64,000 nucleotides of DNA from Bifidobacterium sp. (GTDB taxonomy: Bacteria; Actinomycetota; Actinomycetes; Actinomycetales; Bifidobacteriaceae), in NCBI GenBank assembly GCA_022640915.1, contig JALCCT010000004.1, forward strand, positions 1 through 64,000. The letters are read 5' to 3'. The notes below the pieces were generated by a model. The model was given only the letters and a program-made list of their open reading frames with translations. It did no database searches and had not been told where the DNA came from. Shown here piece by piece: positions 51,944 to 61,900 of this stretch. Position numbers and translations under genes: made by a program. The first letter of the stretch is position 1; every line of letters begins with the position of its first letter.

Positions 51944-52408
51944 TTATACATGAATGCCATCATTCGGCAAGCTTATGCGAGTCGTTGCAAGCCCCAACGC
52001 GACTACCGCGGAAGCGATTGGACCATCATGGCTTAAGGAGATATGCCACAGCGCATCGCTGCCGAGCGACCGGCACAGCATTGCCTCGACATCTGCTCTG
52101 AGCACAATGTGCGGGCGCGAGCGAGAGTCGTTAAGGATCTCAATGCCGGTCCATGGAAAATCGTCGAGCGTATACGGATTGGACACTTCTCCAAGCGCCT
52201 CGCACCATGCTTTAAGCACGGATTCCTTGCCAGCCCAGCGCACGGCAAGATGCGCCGCCTCGCCGTCATGCTTGGTCTGCGCACGTATGGCGCACTGCCG
52301 CAGCTCGCGCGCAGAGAACAGCTCGCGCATGCGCGACCCCGGTTCGGCGAGCTGTCGAGCGAAAACGGCAACATCGACCACATCATGGCCTATGGCAACG
52401 AGCTCCAT
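51944..52408 (-). CDS. acpS: Holo-[acyl-carrier-protein] synthase
   Basis: Transfers 4'-phosphopantetheine from CoA to a Ser of ACP. 154 residues. The Mg-binding Asp is in VAIGHDVVDVAVF and the conserved block WAGKESVLKAW follows at about residue 68. The start has AAAGGAGGTG. The FAS I encoded 6.6 kb to the right contains ACP domains but ends without a phosphopantetheine-transferase domain, so AcpS should serve it. Its nearest neighbours are tRNA-Gly and a beta-lactamase-like gene. Confidence 0.94.
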   Translation of the reverse strand: MELVAIGHDVVDVAVFARQLAEPGSRMRELFSARELRQCAIRAQTKHDGEAAHLAVRWAGKESVLKAWCEALGEVSNPYTLDDFPWTGIEILNDSRSRPHIVLRADVEAMLCRSLGSDALWHISLSHDGPIASAVVALGLATTRISLPNDGIHV

Positions 52409-52692
52409 ACGCGGCACCTCCTTTTGTGCGCTTCTTATCCATTCCTTGTGCGGTGCGTCTTCTAGGTCTGCAATTATGCAGCGCCAGCGGCGCCTGACGC
52501 AACCCGACTTGAATTGCGCTATTGAACGCCATGCCAGCCGCGCCTCGTAAGCTTGCGCGATCTGCAGCCATCGACCCCCTGCCACCGCTGCAGTCGATTT
52601 GCGCGTGCTAGCCGTATCCAGTGAAATTGACTAAGTCCAAGCCCCCCTCTCTCTCTCTTGCATTGAAGGCCGCCACGACACCTTATTGGCCA

Positions 52693-53532
52693 TTACGGCC
52701 TGACGTTTTCCCCGCCTTCTACATAATCGCGAATCAGTGCGCCAAGCTTCCTCATATCGCTGAGCACAACATCACGCAGATCTCCATGCTGCGTTTTATC
52801 CCAATTGGCAAGTACTGCGTAGGCAACGGTTTTGCCTGTGGGCAGGCATCGGACAAACCCGACATCACAGCGGACATCGGATTCCGTCCCGGTTTTGTGG
52901 CGAAGACGGAACGCTTCTTTCTCCTGCCAGTGGGCCAAAGGATCCACATTGAATGCACTGGCGACCATGGACGTATCGGTATCGGTCCCAAGCCATCGCT
53001 CGATTTGCCTGGAAACACCGTGCGAGACCAATTGCCCGGATTGAAGCTTCATCATGTAGTCGCACAGCTCGCTGCCGCATCCGCAGGACATATCGGCAGG
53101 GTTCTCTGCAGTGCGTTTCATGCGTACGAAATCAAGGAGATTCGAATGCCGGAAGCCTTGTTCCCGGGCATATTCCTGGATCTTCTTCAGCCCGACGCGT
53201 TCCACAAGCAGATTCGTCGCATAGTTGTCCGAAAACGCGCCAACGAAAAAACCGAGATCTTTGATACTCAGCGTCTGCTGCTCAAGCAGATAGAGCAGCC
53301 CCGAATCCTCGCAGAAATCATCGGGGGACATCACACGCCTGTCGATGACCTCGTGGATATCGATCCTTCCCGAGTCGACTTCATGCATAAGATACATGAG
53401 CAGAAACAGCTTGCCGATGCTGGCTGTTTCCATCTCATTCGCCGGAGTATGCGCATACAATACAGATCCGTTGGATCCATCGCGAATTTCGACTGACCAG
53501 CGCACTCTGCTGTCCAAAAATATGTCAACCAC
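52693..53532 (-). CDS. Class A beta-lactamase-like serine hydrolase without signal peptide
   Basis: 279 residues with the penicillin-binding-protein motifs in order: Ser38-x-x-Lys41 (METASIGKLF), Ser101-Asp102-Asn103 (GAFSDNYATN), an omega-loop-like Glu143 (KRTAENPADM; the usual Asn170 is Asp) and Lys213-Thr-Gly (RHKTGTESDV). There is no signal peptide, so it should stay in the cytoplasm, unusual for a beta-lactamase. It is the last gene of the peptide-transporter operon, 121 bp after the binding lipoprotein, which suggests action on an imported peptide or amide. Beta-lactam hydrolysis is possible but not implied. Confidence 0.85.
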   Translation of the reverse strand: MVDIFLDSRVRWSVEIRDGSNGSVLYAHTPANEMETASIGKLFLLMYLMHEVDSGRIDIHEVIDRRVMSPDDFCEDSGLLYLLEQQTLSIKDLGFFVGAFSDNYATNLLVERVGLKKIQEYAREQGFRHSNLLDFVRMKRTAENPADMSCGCGSELCDYMMKLQSGQLVSHGVSRQIERWLGTDTDTSMVASAFNVDPLAHWQEKEAFRLRHKTGTESDVRCDVGFVRCLPTGKTVAYAVLANWDKTQHGDLRDVVLSDMRKLGALIRDYVEGGENVRP

Positions 53533-53653
53533 AACAATCCTTCCCTAGGGTTTCATGCCGTACAACGATTATGAACGATTACGCCCGGGGCAAGGCGCTG
53601 TCTCTCTGTCTATGACCGACCCGAAAGGCAGCACCTTGCGTGAGCGCTGTATT

Positions 53654-55219
53654 TTAATGCTCAATCCACGTGTCTGCCATCGAATACTCGCCGACGGAAC
53701 CGGTGCTGTAGCCATGAACCTTGCTCGACAGGATAGCGGTGGATGGCGAGTAGTACAACGTGGCAACGAAAGCATCATTCGTGGCGATCTTCTGGATCTG
53801 CGCGTAGATCTTCTCGCGATCCGCCTTGCTGGCTTGGGCTGCGCCGTTCTCATACATGGGCGACAACGCAGTATTCATGTAATTCGAATACAGCGCATGA
53901 CTCGTGCGGCGGCCATCCGAATAGCGGATGAACTGGTCAGGGTCGATCACATCGGGAGTCCTGTAGACAAAGCCCATCTGGAATTCCCCGGAACTTTCAG
54001 TGTCTTCGATCGTTGTGGGATCGGTGGTCTTGATGGTCACATCGATATTGAGCTTTTTCAACGATGCCTGAATGATCTGCGCCACCGCCTTGTGATCATC
54101 GTTGCCCGATTCGGTGAGCAATTCGACACTGAAGCCCTTGGCATACTTCCCCGACTGCGCAAGCTCTTTCTTCGCCTTCGCCATGTCGTACTTCTCGCCG
54201 GCATCAATATGGCTCCAGATATTGGTCGGCATATACGAGGTTGCTGCCTCACCGTAGCCGTAGAGCACGTTGCTCACTATGGCCTTGCGATCGATCGCGT
54301 AGGAAATCGCACGCCGCACATGGACATCTTTCAGCGGACCATAGGTATTGTTCATCGTCAGGTAATCGGTGTGTCCGGATTTCCAATCGCCTACCTTCAG
54401 ATCGCCTCCGGCGGATTTGATCGCAGCCATCGAAGAGTACGCGGGAGCCTCATCCACATCGATTTCACCGCTTTTCACCTGTGTGAGGCGGGTCGTCGCA
54501 TCATTCACGGTCGTGAACGTCACCGAATTGAGGTACGGCTTGCCCTTCTGCCAGTAGTGCTTATTCTTGAGCAGCTTGATGTATTGCCCCTTTACCCACG
54601 AGCCCAATGTGAACGGACCGGTGCCGACTGGTCGTTTGTTGAATTGATCCGCGCTCTTGCCGCCATAGTTCGCGGGAATGATCGCGTTGGAGAACAACGC
54701 AAGGGTCGCCGCGAATGGCGCCCAAGCCTGCTTGAGTGTAATAACCACAGTGGAATCGTCCGGAATCGCAATCGCACTAATCGGCTCGTTGTAGGACTCA
54801 TATTGGGCGTCCTTCTGTGATGCGCGCTCCAAGGACCACTTCACATCCTTCGAGGTCATGGTGCTGCCGTCAGAGAATTTCACGCCTTGTTGCAGCTTGA
54901 GCGTCCAAGTCTTTAAATCTTTGGAAACCGTGTAGCTTTTGGCGAGCCATGGCTGGACGCCTGAACCGTCTGGCTTCGGCTTGAGCAGCGGCTCATACAG
55001 CAGCTCCTGTGTCCAGATCGACGGATTGTCTCCGACTGCCGTTGGCAGCAAGCTGACGACATCGGCAGAGCGTGCAATCGTGATGTCTCCTCCTGCTTGG
55101 GGTTTACCATTGCTCTCGCTCGTTCCGGTCGCCGCGCCTGCGCATGCCGAAAGCGTCATCACTGCTGCTGCCGCAACGGCGGCAAGGGTCATCGCTATGC
55201 TCTTTTTCCTCATTGTCAT
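53654..55219 (-). CDS. Peptide ABC transporter binding lipoprotein
   Basis: A family 5 solute-binding protein (OppA/DppA type), 521 residues. The signal peptide ends in a lipobox, LSACAGAATG, with Cys at about residue 26. The SBP_bac_5 pattern is seen in LLYEPLLKPKPDGSGVQPWLAKSY and FSDGSTMTSKDVKWSLERA. The end has DAFVATLYYSPSTAIL. It lies eight bases from the ATPase gene. Binds a peptide or another small ligand outside the membrane; specificity is not visible. Confidence 0.93.
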   Translation of the reverse strand: MTMRKKSIAMTLAAVAAAAVMTLSACAGAATGTSESNGKPQAGGDITIARSADVVSLLPTAVGDNPSIWTQELLYEPLLKPKPDGSGVQPWLAKSYTVSKDLKTWTLKLQQGVKFSDGSTMTSKDVKWSLERASQKDAQYESYNEPISAIAIPDDSTVVITLKQAWAPFAATLALFSNAIIPANYGGKSADQFNKRPVGTGPFTLGSWVKGQYIKLLKNKHYWQKGKPYLNSVTFTTVNDATTRLTQVKSGEIDVDEAPAYSSMAAIKSAGGDLKVGDWKSGHTDYLTMNNTYGPLKDVHVRRAISYAIDRKAIVSNVLYGYGEAATSYMPTNIWSHIDAGEKYDMAKAKKELAQSGKYAKGFSVELLTESGNDDHKAVAQIIQASLKKLNIDVTIKTTDPTTIEDTESSGEFQMGFVYRTPDVIDPDQFIRYSDGRRTSHALYSNYMNTALSPMYENGAAQASKADREKIYAQIQKIATNDAFVATLYYSPSTAILSSKVHGYSTGSVGEYSMADTWIEH

Positions 55220-55226
55220 TTCTTTC

Positions 55227-56933
55227 TCATTGAACAGATACGGCGGGTACGGTGGCGTGTTGTTTTTCGGGACCGACAGGATAACGGTTCGTGTATTCGA
55301 TGCCGGGTATCGAGCTGATCAGTTGCCTTGTATATTCCTCCTGAGGCTGTGAAAACACCTGCCCGGTCAGGCCGGATTCGACGATGCGTCCGTGCTGTAT
55401 GACATAGACCCAGTCGCTCAGGTCCTTGACCACGGCAAGATCGTGCGCGATGAAGAGAATGCCGATGTGCCGTTCCTGCGCAAGCTTTTTGAACAAGGCG
55501 ATGATCTCCGCTTGGATAGTCACATCCAGCGCTGAGGTCGCCTCATCCGCAATCAGCAGCTTAGGCTGCGTGCACAGCGCCCGGGCGATGACCAGACGCT
55601 GCCGCTGCCCGCCCGACATGTAGCGCGGAGACTCGTCGAGGAATTTGCGAGGCAGCTGGACTTCGTCCATAAGCTCTTCACAACACTTCTGAATCTGCTG
55701 TTTAGACAATGTTGTGCCAAAATGCAGCCGCAGCACCTCCGTAAGCGTGCTCCTTGCCGTATACAGCAAATCCAATGAGGAATATAGGTCTTGAAAGACC
55801 ATTTGCACCTTGGCGCGCTCATGAAGGTCGCGCTCCATAACCAGTTCTTTGCGATCAAGTTCCATAGTCCCCGATGTGATGGGTTCTATGCCCATGATGG
55901 CCTTGGCAATGGTTGATTTGCCTGACCCCGATTCCCCTACCAGTGCGGTAACATGCCCGGGAACCACCCGCAGAGTCACATCCTTCAATGCTTGGAAGTC
56001 CTCGCCTTTATGCAGTCCCCTGTAAGTCAAATCGATGTTATCGATCTTCAGAATCGGATAATCCAACTGCGCGGCATCGATATCATGTTTCTCAGCAGCT
56101 ATATCCGGCATGCTGGCAACCAGGCGCTGTGTATACGGGTGCTTCGGAGCGCCAAAAATCTGCCTGATGTCTCCTTCTTCGACGATGCTGCCTTTATTCA
56201 TCACCGTCGCCGAAGTACACAGTTCTCGGGCGACAGCCAGATCATGGGTTACATACAGCATCGACGCATGAAGCTGATCACGCATGCTCGCGAAAAGCTT
56301 GAGGATCTGGGCTTGGATCGTCACATCCAACGCTGTAGTCGGCTCATCGCACAGGATCAGCGCCGGCGACAGCGACAAGCTCGCTGCGATCATGACACGC
56401 TGACGCATCCCGCCGGAAAATTGGAATGGGTAATAGGACGCCTTGCGCTCAGGTTCGGGAATGCCGACATCCTTCAGCAGCGAGATCGCTTTGCGCCATG
56501 CCTCCCGCTTGTCTACATGCGCATGCTCCTGGTAGGCGTCAGATATCTGCCTTCCTACTTTCAGCACCGGATTAAGCGCAACCGCTGGCTCTTGGAATAC
56601 CATTGCGATGCCCTTGCCCCGGACACATCCCATTTGCGCCTCAGAAAGAGTGAGTACATCCACTCCTTTGAACAGGATGCTTCCTTGAGATATATGCAAG
56701 TCCCCATCGAGAAGCCGTATGATCGCCTTCAAGGTCAGGCTTTTGCCAGATCCCGACTCCCCCACCAACGCGTGCGCTTCCTGGGATTGCACATCGAAAC
56801 TGACATCGTTGACGATGCGGTTCCCCTCAGCGTCGTCGATGGAAAGACTTTTCACCTGGAGAATCGGCATATCCTCATTCCACGCGTCAAACATGGATTT
56901 GCTCGCCCGAGAAGCCGTTTTTGTTCCAAACAT
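55227..56933 (-). CDS. Double ATPase subunit of a peptide ABC transporter
   Basis: DppD and DppF joined in one chain, about 568 residues. Two Walker A motifs (ALVGESGSGKSLTLK in the first half, ALVGESGSGKSTIAK in the second) and two ABC signatures (FSGGMRQRVMIAA and MSGGQRQRLVIARA) are complete. Each half ends with the oligopeptide-type tail (YTQRLVASMP, YTRQLISSIPG). The start at 56933 with AAGGAGTG replaces a 136-residue extension that runs through the permease gene in another frame. It powers the two permeases upstream. Confidence 0.93.
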   Translation of the reverse strand: MFGTKTASRASKSMFDAWNEDMPILQVKSLSIDDAEGNRIVNDVSFDVQSQEAHALVGESGSGKSLTLKAIIRLLDGDLHISQGSILFKGVDVLTLSEAQMGCVRGKGIAMVFQEPAVALNPVLKVGRQISDAYQEHAHVDKREAWRKAISLLKDVGIPEPERKASYYPFQFSGGMRQRVMIAASLSLSPALILCDEPTTALDVTIQAQILKLFASMRDQLHASMLYVTHDLAVARELCTSATVMNKGSIVEEGDIRQIFGAPKHPYTQRLVASMPDIAAEKHDIDAAQLDYPILKIDNIDLTYRGLHKGEDFQALKDVTLRVVPGHVTALVGESGSGKSTIAKAIMGIEPITSGTMELDRKELVMERDLHERAKVQMVFQDLYSSLDLLYTARSTLTEVLRLHFGTTLSKQQIQKCCEELMDEVQLPRKFLDESPRYMSGGQRQRLVIARALCTQPKLLIADEATSALDVTIQAEIIALFKKLAQERHIGILFIAHDLAVVKDLSDWVYVIQHGRIVESGLTGQVFSQPQEEYTRQLISSIPGIEYTNRYPVGPEKQHATVPAVSVQ

Positions 56934-56956
56934 GGTGCTCACTCCTTCGGCAATGC

Positions 56957-57835
56957 TCAATTTGAAGTTTTTAACAGTTTCGCGATACCATCGCCGAACC
57001 ACGACAAGGCAAGACTGACAATGACTGCGGCGATGCCAGGAGCCAGCGTCATGCCATATTGTCCGACGGCGAAGAACTGCTGGCCGTCCGACATCATCTG
57101 TCCCCAATCCGGTGTCGGTGGCGTGATGCCCAAGCCGAAATAACTCAGCGTGACGATGACGCCGATATTCATGACGATATCGCTCATCGCATAGATCGCC
57201 GACTGGGAGAGCACATTGGGAATGACATGTCTCGTGATGATATACGAGGTGGTAAAGCCTTCTGTTCTCAAAGCCGTGACGAATTCCTGGCTCGTGAGCA
57301 CGAGGGTCTCGCTCCTCACCAATCGCGCGTAGGCAACCCAACTGACGAAGGTGATGGCGATGACGATGCTCTGAGCTCCTGCCCCCAGGACGAAGACCAG
57401 GGAAATAATGAGAATATAGAACGGAAATGCGGAAGCGATATCAGCTAGCCGCATCAGAATCATATCGACCCAGCCTCCGAAGAATCCTGAGATGGCCCCC
57501 AGTATGACGCCAAGCACGAAGGGGAATACGACGGCCAACGATGCAATAAGCAAATCGACCCTTCCTCCGTACACGAGTCGCTGCCAGATATCACGGCCGA
57601 GGTTGTCGGTTCCTAGGGGATGTGTGGCGCTCATAGGGGAAAAAGCCTCAGGGAGGTTCTGCGTCGCATAGTCGAAATGATTGATGAACTGACCGAAAGC
57701 CAGCACGAGGATGACCAGCACGAGCAGAATGCTCCCGGCAATCAGCTCGGTATTGCCCCGCACCCTGTGCCCGCGAGCATGAGCCGAAGCTTCGGCAGCC
57801 GGTATTTCGTTAGCTGAGATATTCGCAGATGACAA
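56957..57835 (-). CDS. Peptide ABC transporter permease, DppC type
   Basis: 292 residues, six membrane segments. The N-terminal DppC block HPLGTDNLGRDIWQRLVYGGRVDL is complete, and the EAA loop is FVTALRTEGFTTSYIITRHVIPNVL. It lies six bases after dppB and 23 bases before the ATPase gene. Forms the channel with the DppB-type subunit. Confidence 0.93.
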   Translation of the reverse strand: MSSANISANEIPAAEASAHARGHRVRGNTELIAGSILLVLVILVLAFGQFINHFDYATQNLPEAFSPMSATHPLGTDNLGRDIWQRLVYGGRVDLLIASLAVVFPFVLGVILGAISGFFGGWVDMILMRLADIASAFPFYILIISLVFVLGAGAQSIVIAITFVSWVAYARLVRSETLVLTSQEFVTALRTEGFTTSYIITRHVIPNVLSQSAIYAMSDIVMNIGVIVTLSYFGLGITPPTPDWGQMMSDGQQFFAVGQYGMTLAPGIAAVIVSLALSWFGDGIAKLLKTSN

Positions 57836-57841
57836 GGCTAC

Positions 57842-58786
57842 CTACTTCGTGAATCCGAGGCGCACGCGGGGATCGAGCCACGCGTACGCAAGGTCGGTGA
57901 GAACAAATACGAGGACGACAATCAGCGAGAAGAAAAAAGTGACTGTCTGCACGACAGGAAAATCGCGATTCATGATCGCATTCATCATCAACGAGCCCAT
58001 GCCGGGAATCGCGAATACGTTTTCAACGACCAGCGAACCTCCTGCCAACCCGCCTACTTGAATACCGAGAATGCCAATCGCGGACATCGAACCGTTACGC
58101 AGCACGTAGTCGCGTTCAACGCTGCCTTTGCTCAAGCCCTTCGCGTAGCCAAATGCCACGTATTCACTTGGCAGAATATTGATGATCGATTCGCGTAGGC
58201 TTTTGATGAGCAGCGGGACGATGAACAACGCCACAGTCACCGATGGGAGAATGAGGTAATAGATATGCTGGGCAGGCGTGGTTCCGTACCCGCTTGATGG
58301 GAACCAGTGGAATTTCAAGCTGAACAGCAATACGAGGATCGTGCCCAGCCAAAATGTCGGCATGCCTTGCAGTACCGCGTTCAGCACGCGAACGATAACA
58401 TCGGCCACGCCATTAGGATGCCGCGCGGAGAGAAAAGCCAAAGGAACCGCAATCGCGATGGCGAAGATCGTCGCAAAAAGCATAAGCAGCAGCGTGACCG
58501 GCAACCTCAATCTGATGAGTTCGAAAACCGGTGCACGGAAGTATTGCGACATCCCCAGATCTCCGGTGAATAATCCCGTCCAGAAATGAAAATACTGGGA
58601 GATAAGAGGCCGGTCCAGTCCCCACGCATGCCGCAACGCAGCCGTATTCGCCGGGGTTGCGTGCTCTCCAAGGTAGGTGCGCACTGGGTCTCCGGGCACG
58701 AGGTGAATGATCACGAACGAGACCGTGACCACGCCGATGATGACAGGAACCAAATACAGCAGCCGCTTCAGCAGATATTTTCCCAA
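57842..58786 (-). CDS. Peptide ABC transporter permease, DppB type
   Basis: 314 residues. The start KYLLKRLLYLVPVIIGVVTVSFVIIHLVPGDPVR is the classic DppB N terminus, and the EAA loop is YVAFGYAKGLSKGSVERDYVLRNG. First gene of the five-gene leftward operon. The promoter should lie in 58787-58987, after the FAS stop. Confidence 0.93.
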   Translation of the reverse strand: MGKYLLKRLLYLVPVIIGVVTVSFVIIHLVPGDPVRTYLGEHATPANTAALRHAWGLDRPLISQYFHFWTGLFTGDLGMSQYFRAPVFELIRLRLPVTLLLMLFATIFAIAIAVPLAFLSARHPNGVADVIVRVLNAVLQGMPTFWLGTILVLLFSLKFHWFPSSGYGTTPAQHIYYLILPSVTVALFIVPLLIKSLRESIINILPSEYVAFGYAKGLSKGSVERDYVLRNGSMSAIGILGIQVGGLAGGSLVVENVFAIPGMGSLMMNAIMNRDFPVVQTVTFFFSLIVVLVFVLTDLAYAWLDPRVRLGFTK

Positions 58787-58987
58787 GCCGTCGCCTCATT
58801 TCCGCCCCCGATATGCGAGGAGCAGACTAGATTCAACCCTCCTCCCGTGCCATCTTTGTAAACGATCAATTACCGAGCCGTTAATAAACCTTCGCACAGA
58901 GGTAGATATGCCTGTCTGGCGACAGCGTAGCCCTTCCCGCATAAAAGTCGAATTCGTGCGGGAAGCCATGACGCATCCAGTGACCAA

Positions 58988-61900
58988 TCACACTTCGAAG
59001 TAGCCTGATGCGCCCAGACGGGCATTCGGGTCGAGCAGCATGGCCTTTTCGACTTCGTGGGCATCGTAGCTGCGGGAGTCCTCGTGGAAGCGACGGTTGT
59101 CGATCGGCTCATACAACGGCGCGCGGCCCATCATGCCTTCTTCGAAGTGGCGCTGGCCGGCGGCGAGACGCTCGTTGGCGCGGTTGCGCCATGCTTCGAG
59201 CACTTCGATACCGGCGGTGTTCGCTATGGCGGCCTCGAATGCGCCCGGGTTCACGATGGCCGTGAACCCGCTGACATGGCCGAAGCCGAGTGAAGTCGCC
59301 AGCCCCGCCTTGACCGTGCCGATCTCAAGCGGCTGCTTGAGCCAGACCAGATGGTCGTCACGCCTAAGCTTGGGATCTACGCAGTCCAGCGAGGCGTTCG
59401 CGGGGATGCTGCCGGAGGTGAACAGCTGCGTCAGGCCGTTGACCTGGAAGATGCAGGCACCGCCCTTGGCATGGCCAGTGAGCGACTTCTGCGAGATCAC
59501 GAACAGCGGGTTGCCCTCAGAGCGCCCGATGGCATGCGCGATGGTGTTGTGCAGCTCAGACTCGTTGGGATCGTTGGCATTCGTGGAGGTGTCATGCTTG
59601 GAGACCACGGCGATGTCGTCCGGAGTCACGCCCAGCTTCGCCAGATCGTGCACGAGCTTGGAATCCGTGCCGCCCTGCGCCGCCGCAAGCGCGCCGAGGC
59701 CGGGGGCCGGAATCGAGGTGTGTGCGCCATCCGCATAACTGTGGATGAAGCCGACCACGCCGGCGACCGGCAGACCGAGCTTCAACGCGATGTCGCCGCG
59801 CGTGAGCAGGATCGTGCCGCCGCCCTGGGATTCCAGGAAGCCGCCGCGACGACGGTCGTTGGCCCGCGAGAAGAAGCGCGGCTCGATACCCTTGTCGATC
59901 ATCTCCTGCGAGTTGGCGGTCGCGTTCATGTTGCCGAAGCCGATCACCGACTCCACGCCGATGTCATCGATCGCGCCGGTGACCACGAAGTCGGCTTTGC
60001 CGAGCGCGATCTTGTCGGCGCCCTCCTCAAGCGACACCGCAGCGGTGGCACAGGCAGAAACCGGCTGGATCATGTTGCCGTAGCCGCCGATATAGGACTG
60101 CATGACGTGCGCCGCGACCACATTCGGCAGCGCCTCCTGCAGGATGTCGGTCGGAATCTCGTGGTTGAGGAAGCGATCGAGGTACAGCTTGCGCATCGAG
60201 CTCATGCCGCCGAATCCGGTGCCCTGCGTCGAGGCGACCATCGAGGGATGAATCGATTGCAGTATCTCGACCGGGCTGAAGCCTGCGGACAGATAGGCGT
60301 CGACCGTGGTGACGATGTTCCACAGCGCGATCTGGTCCACATCACCCACCATCGAAGCGGGAATGCCCCACTTGAGCGGATCAAAGCCCTTGGGGAACTG
60401 GCCACCAACCGTGCGGCTCATCGTAGCGCGACGCGGCACCCGGATCATCGACCCAGCGTGGCGCGTCACCACCCATTCGCCGGATTCCTCATCCTGGGCG
60501 ATGGTGGTATGCGCCTCATCAAGCTTGACGTATTCGGCAGCGACATCCTTGGTTGGCACAACGAAGTCGACATCGTGCTCGAGAAAGACCTCGGTCTCCT
60601 CCTCGTCTGCACCGTCCTTGTAATCGTTACCCATGCCTTCATCGAAGGGACGAATGCCAGAACGGGCCACGACCTCGTCATGGTATCGCTCGGCGATGTC
60701 CTCCTCGGGCACAAGATTGCCGTCGGCATCGTACCAGCCCGGAGCCGGACTGTCCTGCCAGGTGACCAAACCCATATTCCATGCCAGCTCGAGCACGGCT
60801 CCGGCCGAGAGCTCGACCGAACCATCAGGGCGGATACCCATCTCGGCCTCGAAGCGGGTGCGGCCAGAGCCCCAGGGCCCAAGCTCGCCGACCGAAACAA
60901 TGACGATCTCATCCTCGGGCTTCGCACTAACTCCTTGCCAGTCGGCCAGATCGACGGGTGCCTGATGGCGGATGTGCGGGGTAGGCAGAGCTTTGAGAGT
61001 GGCGGATGCGGAACTGTTCCTGCTCTCGTTTTGGCCGTTTTGTGGAACCTCAGCGGCAATAGCAGATTGCGTCAAAGCATCGTTCTCGGCTTCATCGCGT
61101 AGCGCGTTGATGTCGATCGGTGTCGAGCCCAGCCCGCCGGTCAGGTCGGCGTCAAGCGGCGCGATAGCCGCCTGCTCGCGGGCCTGCTGTGTGGCCATAG
61201 CAAGTAGCTGCACCGCAATCTCCTCGGTCGAATAGGTGCGCAGACCGTGCTTTTCGACGACAGCGACCAGCGGATCGTTGCCTCCCATAAGACCAGTGCC
61301 TCGCACCCAGCCGATCTTCGGATGGGCGAAGGTGACGCGGCCGGACCAGTCCTGCTCGGCATGCGCGCGGGTGACGATGGCGTCGAAGGCGCTCTTGACC
61401 TCGCCATACGCGCCATCGCCGCCGAACACGCCACGGTTCGGGGAACCGGGCAGCACCACATGCAGCTTGTGCTGCACGTCAGTGTCCGCGCCAATCGCGC
61501 TGAATCCTGCGATGGCACGCTCTACGCCCCACAGCATCAGGCGGGACTGCGATTCGAACAGCTCGCCTGAATCGGCCATAGTGCCATGAACCGGAGGAGC
61601 TGCGAAGGGGAAGAACAGCGTCGGCTCGTAAGCAGATTTAAGAATCGTAGTCGTCGCACCGGTCGTTTTTTTGGACACCGAGCCGACCCACTGCACGAGT
61701 GCATCGACATCGCGATAGCTCGACAGATTCGCAGGAACCAGCCAAAGCTTGGCATTGCCGACCGCATGGTTACGGTACGTGCGTTTGGCCCATTCCTTTG
61801 TCGCCGTGGTGAAGCTGTGCGAGGTCGCAATAACCGTTGCGCCGCCGGCCAGCAGGCCGTTAACGACCTGAGCGCCAATCGAATTCGCGGCGACGCCGGT

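Noticed and set aside
53555..54820. Open frame of 421 codons on the plus strand
   Set aside because: Antisense to the peptide-binding lipoprotein gene, which has a signal peptide and family motifs.
59351..61102. Open frame of 583 codons on the plus strand, opposite FAS
   Set aside because: It lies wholly antisense to the FAS ketosynthase region, which has clear motifs. The frame is open only because of high GC codon use.
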